From Triatoma infestans (lineage: Eukaryota > Arthropoda > Insecta > Hemiptera > Reduviidae), in the NCBI GenBank assembly GCA_011037195.1, contig JAAEAF010000096.1, forward strand, positions 62,001 to 126,000: a DNA stretch of 64,000 nucleotides, written 5' to 3'. Positions 58,501 through 64,000 of the stretch are shown piece after piece; the first letter of the stretch is position 1; each line of letters begins with the position of its first letter. The position numbers were made by a program, and so were the translations under genes. The notes below the pieces were generated by a model. The model was not told where the DNA came from. It was given only the letters and a program-made list of their open reading frames with translations, and did no database searches.

Positions 58501-61055
58501 ATATGCAACGTAAATTAGGGAAAGGTTGGAATGAGATCACATGAAATAAATTCTGTGAAATCAAAATAAACTGTAAAAGACCGTTTTATTAGAGAAGAAG
58601 AAGAAAAAAACAGAAAGAAAATAAAATAACTTATGTAAAAGTTTACATTTAAATATATAATGAAATGTTTGTACGGCTATGGCCAGAGGAGTTTTAAAGA
58701 AAAAAAATATTTTTTTTTTTATTTTTAAATTAAAAAAAAAAAATACTCTCTCTTCATTTCAGTCTCAACGTACATTCTTCTACTACTCTAAAGGTATCTT
58801 TCTTTATCTTTTTTATTTTCCTTTATTGTTAATTTTGTAAATTTTATTTAATTTACTGGCACTTCTGTTTTATAATTTCTTCTGTTAATATTTCCTTAAT
58901 TTAATTTTTTTTTTTTTTGTTATAAATCTATGCGCTTTTTCGTTACTACAATACTGTACAATAATATATTTACTCCAATAAATTTTACAGGGCTCCTGAA
59001 GAAGGGCACCAATGGTACCCGAAACGTAGAGCAACAAAGAACTCTTTTTCTTTAAAAACTCCTCTGGCCATTGCCGTACAAACATTTCATTGTAATTTTA
59101 AGGACTGATGATTTGAATACCATTTTAAATAATTACATCTTAATACTAAAACTATGTATATAAATCAATACATGAAGTCACTTCTGAATCTGAGCTCCTG
59201 AATTTAAAAAGAAATAAATACAGGAAATATTTATGTATGTAAATCTGAAAGAGAGATAATATACACAACGGTAGGCGGAACGAAAAAATTATGTACGGGA
59301 GCGCAGCGCTTAGAACGAGAATGAATCCTTTTTATTCCAATACCTTATTGGTGACCAAGACCCTAGTGATATAGAAAAGTAGACAAATTAATCAGCAAGC
59401 TGTAGCTAGTTTCAGGTTAACTACTGGACATGACTACCTACAAAGGCATCTGTTCGAAATCGGGATAGCTGCAACATGTCCTCTTTGCCAAATTGACGAG
59501 ATGACCGGCTTTCACCTCGACACATGTCCCGGACTTGTGGGCATAAGAAATTTTTTAAGCCCGGACATGGACAAACTTTACTGGGTAGCGCGATACCGAA
59601 TGGCACACCCCGGTGCACACACCGGTTCAGAGGCGTGGTTAAAAAAAAAATCATTAAGCGTCATCTAGCGACTTTTTTGGTTTATTGTACGTGGAGTACA
59701 TGCTGGTTCTCCACTCATAGATACACTCGAATGAATAACACATTGAAATCCGAGGATAGTGCCCCATCCCGATAACACTTAAAATCTAACATTTCCCCCA
59801 AAAGCCCATAAAATCAAATTTTCTAGAAAAATGTTTCAAATAAAAGTAATAGATTATGTATGTGCATCAGCATTTCACTTTTTCAGAAAATCGATGGTGC
59901 AGTTTTTGAGGAAATTCCACAAAAAACTCCTAAACCTCAAAAAACCAATTCTTTCAATGTAGCTTATAATTAATAGTGTACCGATATGGCACTTTGGGAG
60001 AAAAAGCTCCAGTTCCCCAGAGACCCTCCCAAAAATATTATTTTTTTTTTTTAGAAAAAGTTTGAAATAAAAATGATAGGCTTACATGTGTGTAGTTAGT
60101 ATGCGAATTTTAAAAAATTGGTTGGAAGTGCTTTCGAGAAAATCGCGAAAAAATATTCAATAAGCCGCACTATGGTTTATGGAATTTGATTGAGACTTTC
60201 ATGTAAGATGTTTCATAGCTTCCTGCAATTTTTCGTATTGCACACTACTATTATACCATTCGTCAAAAACATATTTTTCGTCTTTAGGGAACCTCAAAAC
60301 ATGTACTTCCTTTGAAAATTCAATGAAAGTTATGCCTGCTGTAGCTATCTATGTAGACTTTAAATACTGAATTAAATTGTGGTGCTTTAATTGAGGAAAA
60401 ATTTGAGATATTCAAGTATAAGACTGTGTTATCTGACCGAGACGACTGACATACTGAAGGGCTGAAGACGGCCTACTATGCGCTGTTCTATTCTGTCAAG
60501 ACTTACGGCCTAATGTGAGGAAGCGCGCCACTAGCGCTCAATTTGTTCAAGTGCCAAAAGAAGGTAGCAAGAATAATATGCAAGATTAGAAAGGGTACAA
60601 GTTGTCGCGAGTTATTTCCGCAATAAACGCTACCTGTTGATATATCTTTGTTAAACGTGCCGGATTTATACTAGAAAATCCAAATAAATTTAGGCATAGA
60701 GAGGAACTACATAAGATAACGACATGGCAAAGCAACTTATGAGGTGTGTGCACCAAATCAACTTATGAGGTGTGTGCACCAAATCGCGATTTGAAAAAAT
60801 CAATACGTATGCCCGCTAAAATCTATAATTGTTTGCCTGAGTCCTTGCTTCAGATAGGCAAATTAAAATCTGAACTTAAAAAATATTTGCAAAATAAAAA
60901 AAATTATTACTCCATAAATGAGTACCTCCAATCCATTTTAATTTTTTTTTAAATAAGACAATACTAACCTTGATGGAAAACCTGCAGCGCTGATTCTAAT
61001 CGTTTCTAATACCCCGCATGCTCTCAATTGTTGCACAACTCTGCTAGAATTATAC
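43434..61055 (-). CDS. didum: Unconventional myosin V heavy chain, C-terminal 899 residues (20 exons)
   Basis: An actin-based processive motor that carries vesicles, organelles and RNPs. The visible exons in transcript order: 61055-60969, 58059-57948, 57863-57652, 56912-56738, 56656-56541, 56457-56352, 56247-56062, 53761-53641, 52971-52787, 52431-52357, 52280-52190, 49428-49297, 49169-49069, 47664-47528, 47439-47322, 47246-46998, 46916-46782, 46680-46558, 45428-45312, 43556-43434. Their phases match at every junction and give 2700 in-frame bases including TAA. Order of parts: end of motor (residues 1-90), six IQ motifs (about 100-235), coiled coil (about 236-488), globular cargo-binding tail with DIL domain (490-899). 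The N-terminal motor and promoter are off the right edge. I see no stop or shift in any exon, so the gene looks functional. The rod is roughly half the vertebrate MYO5A length, as in insects. Confidence 0.95.
43735..44110 (+). repeat. TTCCGG-module fragment in myosin V last intron
   Basis: It has the core 'gcacttccggtaaaggattt' (43757) and tail-like 'aaacctgagtttcattctca' (44057). It is degraded and has no terminal motif. Confidence 0.35.
44340..45214 (+). mobile_element. Mariner DNA transposon, internally deleted
   Basis: Terminal inverted repeats of about 41 bp open CGAGGGTAATCAATAAGTAA (44340) and close with the complement at 45214. Both are flanked by TA (44338-44339 and 45215-45216), the mariner target duplication. 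At 875 bp it is shorter than the usual 1.3 kb because the middle is deleted. It lies in the last intron of the myosin V gene, in the opposite orientation. Confidence 0.9.
44600..45136 (+). pseudogene. Mariner transposase, broken, catalytic core deleted
   Basis: N-terminal helix-turn-helix remnants ('NRSNIYNG', 'WVEQFKSG' in shifted frames) are followed by '[17 protein letters not shown]'. After 'THKETRF'-like sequence the frame jumps at about 44925 to the C-terminal '[19 protein letters not shown]' and '[18 protein letters not shown]', ending at 45136. The segment that should hold the first catalytic aspartates is missing. It cannot transpose itself. Confidence 0.8.
45312..45428 (-). CDS. didum: Myosin V exon: globular tail end
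   Basis: '[20 protein letters not shown]' then '[18 protein letters not shown]', like vertebrate 'IVKVLNLYTPVNEFEERVS'. The donor is gtaagt. The following intron contains the mariner element. Confidence 0.95.
45430..46557. other. Intron of the myosin V gene with an unassigned complex patch
   Basis: From about 45850 to 46300 base composition is more balanced than the surrounding intron, and short open frames occur. None shows a family motif I recognise. It may be an old LINE or repeat relic. Confidence 0.35.
46558..46680 (-). CDS. didum: Myosin V exon: DIL domain
   Basis: '[20 protein letters not shown]' then '[11 protein letters not shown]'. Phase 0 at both ends, with acceptor tgcag and donor gtaaat. 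Confidence 0.95.
46782..46916 (-). CDS. didum: Myosin V exon: DIL domain core
   Basis: '[20 protein letters not shown]' then '[14 protein letters not shown]', the hallmark block of the DIL domain ([20 protein letters not shown]). Phase 0 at both ends. Confidence 0.97.
46998..47246 (-). CDS. didum: Myosin V exon: DIL domain
   Basis: The largest exon, 83 codons: '[20 protein letters not shown]', a Ser/Thr-rich loop ('[12 protein letters not shown]', possible phosphorylation site region), then '[20 protein letters not shown]'. Confidence 0.95.
47322..47439 (-). CDS. didum: Myosin V exon: globular tail
   Basis: '[17 protein letters not shown]' and '[18 protein letters not shown]', entering the DIL (dilute) domain. 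The donor is gtatat. Confidence 0.95.
47528..47664 (-). CDS. didum: Myosin V exon: globular tail
   Basis: '[20 protein letters not shown]' then '[17 protein letters not shown]', corresponding to vertebrate 'SFWLSNTCRLLHCLKQYS'. The Ser codon is split with the next exon. Confidence 0.95.
47665..49068. other. Myosin V intron, nothing recognised
   Basis: AT-rich intron; a short GC-richer patch at 47920-48030 is unassigned. No exon-like open frame with splice sites was found. Confidence 0.4.
49069..49169 (-). CDS. didum: Myosin V exon: globular tail
   Basis: '[20 protein letters not shown]' followed by '[13 protein letters not shown]', the most conserved tail block. The donor after ATG is gtttgt, weaker than the others; phase fits the next exon exactly. 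Confidence 0.95.
49297..49428 (-). CDS. didum: Myosin V exon: start of globular tail
   Basis: '[20 protein letters not shown]' then 'IPIILKQLL' matches the opening of the cargo-binding tail (vertebrate 'RKEKDFQGMLEYKKED'). The acceptor has a strong pyrimidine tract (ttctactttag). The donor is gtgtgt. Confidence 0.94.
49610..52160 (+). pseudogene. Jockey-like LINE with endonuclease deleted, in a myosin V intron
   Basis: Opposite in orientation to the host gene. Order: gag remnant ('[16 protein letters not shown]', then a zinc-knuckle-like 'RCCVCKQQW' at 49865); an abrupt jump into reverse transcriptase ('[15 protein letters not shown]', 50131) with no endonuclease; later RT ('[20 protein letters not shown]', 50645); an RNase H-like 'IYTDASKI' (51227); and the C-terminal tail in an open 113-codon frame (51674-52015: '[20 protein letters not shown]'). 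The 3' end is A-rich near 52150. Many stops. Confidence 0.75.
52190..52280 (-). CDS. didum: Myosin V exon: short coiled coil before globular tail
   Basis: '[20 protein letters not shown]' corresponds to the last coil before the globular tail. The donor gtaagt leaves one base that joins the next exon as Leu. Confidence 0.92.
52357..52431 (-). CDS. didum: Myosin V exon: Ser/Thr-rich linker
   Basis: 25 codons, '[17 protein letters not shown]'; low complexity, phase 0 at both ends, so it could be skipped without shifting the frame. Both splice sites are good (tttgtag / gtaaat). Confidence 0.85.
52787..52971 (-). CDS. didum: Myosin V exon: end of coiled coil and hinge
   Basis: Contains '[20 protein letters not shown]', then Ser-rich '[17 protein letters not shown]', a likely flexible linker before the tail. 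The donor is gtaagt. Confidence 0.92.
52972..53640. other. Myosin V intron, nothing recognised
   Basis: AT-rich intron sequence without repeat or coding signal. Confidence 0.4.
53641..53761 (-). CDS. didum: Myosin V exon: coiled coil
   Basis: Encodes '[20 protein letters not shown]' and '[14 protein letters not shown]'. The donor is gtcaat after one base of a split Glu codon; the acceptor is atgtttag. Confidence 0.9.
53762..54975. other. Large myosin V intron, left part, with module-repeat fragment
   Basis: Contains a TTCCGG-family module fragment at about 54245-54420 ('atgtttcaaagtaaaatgat', 'ttatcgagaaaacg'). A 98-codon open frame at 54623-54919 has no recognisable family and no splice support. 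The remainder is AT-rich. Confidence 0.4.
54976..55195 (-). mobile_element. SINE family A, in a myosin V intron
   Basis: A T-rich tail (54976-54990) is followed by the family body in inverse orientation ('cccggagccttctcagtgca', 'ggcctccggacagtgttctc', 'gtagaggctcctaggaagaa') and a partial tRNA-like head ending near 55195. The B box is deleted. A separate B-box-like 'ggactcgaacccggg' follows at 55234. Confidence 0.75.
55370..55525 (-). repeat. 156-bp exact duplicate of a myosin V exon-intron-exon junction
   Basis: Identical, by base-by-base reading, to 56223-56378 at an offset of 853 bp. It carries the last 27 bp of the exon 56352-56457 with its donor, the whole 104-bp intron, and the first 25 bp of the exon 56062-56247 with its acceptor. 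Lying in the next intron, both pseudo-exon pieces are truncated. The piece at 55370-55394 keeps an acceptor but no matching donor. Confidence 0.9.
55526..56061. other. Myosin V intron with module-repeat tail
   Basis: At about 55675-55755 there is a decayed TTCCGG-family 3' tail ('ttcccggtgaaaatacaaaa', 'aatactcctcataaa', 'gagagaaaat'). The rest is AT-rich. Confidence 0.35.
56062..56247 (-). CDS. didum: Myosin V exon: coiled coil
   Basis: 62 codons, phase 0 at both ends, with heptad-type sequence '[20 protein letters not shown]' and '[12 protein letters not shown]'. The first 25 bp recur at 55370-55394 as part of the 156-bp duplication. Confidence 0.92.
56352..56457 (-). CDS. didum: Myosin V exon: start of coiled coil
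   Basis: Encodes '[20 protein letters not shown]' then '[14 protein letters not shown]', closely like the vertebrate MYO5 segment after IQ6. Its 3' end (27 bp) recurs exactly at 55499-55525. Confidence 0.94.
56541..56656 (-). CDS. didum: Myosin V exon: IQ motifs 5-6
   Basis: IQ5 is '[16 protein letters not shown]' and IQ6 '[15 protein letters not shown]'. This completes the six-IQ lever arm typical of class V. The donor gtttgtg follows AG of a split Arg codon. Confidence 0.94.
56738..56912 (-). CDS. didum: Myosin V exon: IQ motifs 3-4
   Basis: IQ3 is '[17 protein letters not shown]' and IQ4 '[17 protein letters not shown]'. The acceptor is aaatcag, with the split Arg codon completed by its first base; the donor is gtaagt. 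Confidence 0.95.
57230..57495 (-). mobile_element. Second tRNA-headed SINE family (family B), in myosin V intron
   Basis: On the minus strand, from about 57490: A-box-like 'TTGGTCTAGTGACTAGCCAG' and, about 40 bp on, a clean B box 'GGGTTCGATTCCC' (57418-57430 region). A non-tRNA body follows. Its sequence is unrelated to family A. Only one copy is in the window, so family status is inferred from the internal promoter layout. Confidence 0.55.
57652..57863 (-). CDS. didum: Myosin V exon: motor end and IQ motifs 1-2
   Basis: Starts '[20 protein letters not shown]', the canonical end of the motor. It then gives IQ1 ('[16 protein letters not shown]') and IQ2 ('[12 protein letters not shown]'). IQ motifs bind calmodulin-type light chains and form the lever arm. 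Confidence 0.95.
57948..58059 (-). CDS. didum: Myosin V exon: converter region
   Basis: Encodes '[17 protein letters not shown]' and '[10 protein letters not shown]', the converter subdomain that swings the lever arm. The acceptor is ccttgcag and the donor gtaatt. Confidence 0.93.
58170..58275 (+). repeat. TTCCGG-module family terminal motif
   Basis: 'agctccacaagactttctct' and 'tactccagattactataaaa' match the left terminus. Only a stub of body follows. Confidence 0.4.
58660..59092. mobile_element. Inverted-repeat element with hammerhead-like motif, in myosin V intron
   Basis: The arms at about 58660-58708 and 59044-59092 are inverted copies (core 'gaaatgtttgtacggc', 'atggccagaggagttt') with a few mismatches. 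The interior is T-rich. The hammerhead-like motif sits just inside the right arm. It has the same design as the element at 6408-7077 but a different sequence, so this looks like a second family with the same architecture. Confidence 0.45.
58992..59032 (+). ncRNA. Hammerhead-like ribozyme motif
   Basis: Outer stem GCTC (58992-58995) pairs with GAGC (59029-59032). The core box is CTGAAGA (58996-59002), then one extra A. Stem II is GGG-C-ACC / GGT-A-CCC, closing an AAT loop. Then GAA, self-complementary ACGT (59024-59027) and A. The layout, including the extra A, is base-for-base parallel to the motif at 7022 although the stems differ in sequence, so structure is conserved over sequence. Confidence 0.5.
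59375..59650 (+). pseudogene. LINE ORF2 tail fragment
   Basis: The plus-strand frame reads '[20 protein letters not shown]' then '[20 protein letters not shown]'. This is the zinc-knuckle-like tail after RNase H in I/R1/R2-type elements. The frame is open to about 59640, then an A-run. 5' truncated. Confidence 0.65.
59755..60360 (+). repeat. TTCCGG-module dispersed repeat, degraded
   Basis: It has 'aatgtttcaaataaaagtaa' (59828) and 'tttgaaataaaaatgatagg' (60060), 'gctttcgagaaaatcgcgaa' (60130) and tail 'aacctcaaaacatgtacttc' (60290). The TTCCGG core is mutated ('cactatggtttatgg'). Confidence 0.5.
60440..60955 (+). pseudogene. LINE RT C-terminus, CR1/Jockey-superfamily-like
   Basis: Frames hold '[20 protein letters not shown]' (after breaks) and, in the open 68-codon stretch 60746-60952, '[13 protein letters not shown]' then '[20 protein letters not shown]'. 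This is the typical end '..iklyN.LP..i......Fk..lk.yLl...fYsv.Eyl' of CR1-like ORF2. A 26-bp direct duplication at 60734-60785 interrupts it. Confidence 0.6.
60969..61055 (-). CDS. didum: Myosin V exon: motor domain, SH1-helix region
   Basis: Encodes '[20 protein letters not shown]' and FPS. This holds the conserved reactive-cysteine helix of the myosin motor (QLR.CGVLE.IRI...GFP.R). It begins with one base of a split codon, so the preceding exon lies beyond 61055, apparently outside the window. The donor after AG is gttagt. Confidence 0.95.
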
Positions 61056-61084
61056 CTGTAACAAAAGAGACATACGACTTAATT

Positions 61085-61260
61085 AATAAAACTAGTGGGA
61101 ATTAATCACACAACATTATCTTACTACATTTTTTACAGTTCTAATTGAACATTTTCCAGAAAAGTTGGGATTTGTACTAAATAAAAGTTATATAATGCCT
61201 ATTTTTCAGGAGGCCTTAACATCCAACTACCAAATTAGGTGTGCGGAAGCACGTACTTTA
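61085..61260 (+). repeat. TTCCGG-module family, left end fragment
   Basis: 'gaattaatcacacaacatta' and 'tcttactacattttttacag' resemble the left terminus, followed by a 'aaataaaagttatataatgc' module part. It lies just upstream (in gene sense) of the first visible myosin exon. Confidence 0.4.
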
Positions 61261-61299
61261 CTATTAGCATTTTTAAACGAATATAAAATTTAGCAGTTA

Positions 61300-61375
61300 T
61301 ATGCGGGACTCGAACTGGGGGCCTTCCGCTTAAAAGTCCACGCTCATAACCACAACACCAATACCCAGAATTTCA
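61300..61375 (-). other. tRNA-like sequence (tRNA pseudogene or SINE head)
   Basis: On the minus strand an A-box-like 'TGTTGTGGTTATGAGCG' is followed by a B box 'AGTTCGAGTCCC' at suitable spacing. A TTT in anticodon-loop position would suggest lysine, but the stems do not close properly and no 3' terminator run of T follows, so a functional tRNA is unlikely. Confidence 0.35.
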
Positions 61376-61689
61376 CAATTGAATAAGTACAGGCTGGGAG
61401 AACCATTGCAACTCAGTCAACAAGATAGCCAGCTTATTGTGACATTATCAAGGAAAATCAAAAGTAATAAACTAGGGTTTTCACGATTAAAGGCAGACAT
61501 ACCATTGGAATTAACTCTATGGACTGACTCATTTTGACGAGTGCTTATAACCACTGACTCGTATGAGTACTGAATTAAGACTAACTTGAGAGAAAGATAA
61601 TACACAGATTACCCCCACTCTGCACTTAGGACATAGCCTAATAGATTAAGACAATTTATTAAGATAATATTGTTAAATAAAACTTAGCA

Positions 61690-63760
61690 TATAAATGGAG
61701 TTTGAGCATATCATTTGGCTACTAACCGTGCTTTTCTTCTTTCAAGTTGACCATCTTGCTTATATTTATCTTTAATACAAGCCGACAACCGAATTTCGGT
61801 CACTTGGCCTGTCACATTTTACCCAAGTTTTGTTTTTAATAAAAGACATGAAATCTTCTTTAAATGCTTCTCTCCATTCAGATAAGTTGGAGTCTTCATT
61901 CATTTTACCAAAACGGAAATCGTTAGCCAATTTACACAACATCATCGAAATTCCATTCAAAACCCCCTAATGGTAAATCATCGTTTTCCTCCAAGTTATT
62001 AGATTCATTATAGACCTTCGAGGTCTTCCTCTGGAACCAGTTCTTACTTTTCTTGGTCTTCCTTTTCCAACAACCTTATCTGATTTGCTTGGTTGATCAA
62101 TTTCATAATTATCAAAATCATCGTCAACAATTGAAGATATACTTTCTGTAATTTCTTCAATTACACTTCACTTGGCTTGATCCACAGATCAGCCATAGAT
62201 TCAGTTCTTGTTCCTAGAGGAGCTATATTTTCTTCATCGTTGTACCAAAAACCGCTCATAGAATCTTCTTTATTTTCTTTGCGTGACTGTTGCTTAACTT
62301 GCTCCAATTCATTGACAAATTTTACATCTCGAGTTTTTTGAATCTTGTTTTCATTAACGAGCCCAACTCTATAGGCTTACTTTGTTCAGAATAATCTAGT
62401 AACAAACATTCTTTCGCTTTCGGTTCTAACTTATCTTTATTTTGAGCGTTATCCAATGAATAGCCTTTACATCCAAATGAACTGAAATATGATACAGTGA
62501 GAAGTTTTTCATACCAAATGATATAAGGAATACTACCACTTAACGAATTCGAAAGGCAACTATTTCTTATATGACAAGCAGTAGCAAGTGCTTCTGCCCA
62601 AAATTTATGAGGTGAATCAGAGTCAAGTAGCATACACCTTTCCATTTCTAGATACGTTCTGTTTATTCTCTCAGCAGTACTATTCTGCTGCGGTGTATTA
62701 GATGGACTTAGCCTTCTTCGAATTCCAAAACTTTGTAAGAAATTAGAAAACTCTTTATTAACATATTTATTACCATTGTCAGATTACAAATATTTTATTT
62801 TGCAAACTGTTTGATTTTCCGACCATGTCTTGAATTTCTTGAAAATATACAACACATTACTTTTGTTTTTCAGGAAATAAACACAAGTAAATTTTGATTT
62901 GCCATCAGTAAATATTATGAAAAATCAAAGCACCACCTACAGGTTGTGTGCGCATGGGCTACAAATGACGCTATGAATAATTTATAATTTTATGAATTTT
63001 CTCTTGGAATCTTTTGGAAAAGGCAATTATGGCATCTTCGCTTTTATACATATTTCATAAATTGGCAAACTAATATACTTGCATTTGATACCGTAAACAT
63101 CATTATTTTTTATTATTGTTTCAAATATCTTTTGTTCATATCATTCATTTTTTGTTCATCCCAAATCTCTTGTGCCAGAACATTACACTGTTTGATCTGA
63201 ACTTGTGATATTAGCAAATTCTCGGTTATGTACTTTTGGTTCCTTTGGGTAAAATAAACCGTTTCTTTTTTAACCTTTAATCTTTCTATTTTTATTATCC
63301 CTTACTTCGGCTTTATCTTTATCGAAAATTCCTGTGAAACCTTTTTCAGTTACTTTTCAAACTGACATGAGATTTGTTAGCACATTTGGTACATAAAGCA
63401 TTTTATTCAGAATTGCAGTTTTATCATTAATTAAATGAACTTCACTTGTCCTATTGCCGTAGCTATCATTGAGGAATTATCAGCTAGGTCAATTCTTTTG
63501 TTAATAGATTCATCTATCTTTTCAAAATTAGTTTTTGAAGAACATATATGGGATGTATCTAGGCACCAAGCAGATTTTTCAGTATTACTATTATAAAAGG
63601 TTGATGATAACACCGCATGGAAACCTACCTCTTCAGAAACTTTAGCGTTGTTTTCTTTATTAAATTCACAGTCTACAGATTTGAAACAATAAAACAATTG
63701 CCGTTAAAATTATGTTGTTTCCAATCCCTTTCAAATTTTGATTTATATTTAGCAATTCCG
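61690..63760 (-). pseudogene. Ty1/copia-like retrotransposon pol remnants
   Basis: From right to left on the minus strand: protease region ('SAWCLDTSHICSSKTNFEKI' near 63570, where the catalytic DSG is changed), a decayed integrase, then the integrase end in an open 107-codon frame ('MLLDSDSPHKFWAEALATAC', 'FSSFGCKGY'), then the reverse transcriptase start ('WREAFKEDFMSFIKNKTW', 61870) and 'QDGQLERRKARLVAK' near 61740. No LTRs are visible. It lies in an intron or flank of the myosin gene, in the same orientation. It is dead: many stops and lost catalytic residues. Confidence 0.8.
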
Positions 63761-64000
63761 TCTGACGCAGATGCGACGGGGAGCCTGAGACACCACCCCA
63801 TGAGTTTGGTTCGTGTCCATATAGCATGCTCTTGACCACTCGTCACCATCAAGAAGAGAAAAACGAAATAACCCATCTTCTAAAAAAAGGCTTTGAATAA
63901 GGAGATTTATGGGGTGGATAGAGTGCGAACACGTAGATATGCCAACGTAATAGGTTTGGAGAACGATAGCAAGAGTCCAAGATCATTGTTGAGGCAATTT
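63761..64000. other. Unassigned sequence at right edge
   Basis: More balanced in composition than the preceding copia remnant ('gacggggagcctgagacacc'). No family was recognised, and it is cut by the window end. It is probably a further element inside the myosin intron. Confidence 0.3.

Overview
The window is AT-rich nuclear DNA of an animal, most likely an insect or other arthropod. It has one real intron-bearing gene; nearly everything else is decayed transposable elements and dispersed repeats. No prokaryotic, organellar or CRISPR signal was seen. The taxon is inferred from the short insect-type rod of the myosin V and the element mix (BEL/Pao, Jockey-like and RNase H LINEs, mariner, Harbinger, hAT, copia, tRNA-headed SINEs). 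It is not proven. The one well supported gene is a class V unconventional myosin (Drosophila didum, vertebrate MYO5) on the minus strand. Twenty exons from 61055 down to 43434 join in a consistent reading frame with GT/AG borders. They encode the last 899 residues: end of the motor, six IQ motifs, a short coiled-coil rod and the complete cargo-binding globular tail. The 5' part, with most of the motor and the promoter, lies beyond the right edge. Its introns carry a mariner with an internal deletion, a Jockey-like LINE, SINEs, LINE tails, copia remains just upstream of the first visible exon, and a 156-bp exact duplication of an exon/intron/exon junction. Left third (1-23.3 kb): no gene. It is dominated by a dispersed non-coding repeat family (called the TTCCGG-module family here). 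Each copy is built from modules of roughly 300 bp, has a conserved terminal motif and ends in GTAAGAGAAAGT. Also here are a SINE family with tRNA-like promoter boxes, an inverted-repeat element with a hammerhead-like motif in each arm, a 12-unit minisatellite, and two tandem LINE 3' ends. Middle (23.3-39.7 kb): a graveyard of autonomous elements. In order: a hAT (ZBED5/GTF2IRD2-like) fragment, a Jockey-like 3' end, a solo LTR with a target-site duplication, a broken Harbinger (transposase exon 1 plus a MADF protein), a truncated BEL/Pao pol with polypurine tract and 3' LTR, and then a Jockey-like element split by another LINE that is itself split by a third. Stretch 39.7-43.4 kb is AT-rich sequence downstream of the myosin gene with no recognisable coding. 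All exon borders were read by eye; repeat borders are approximate.
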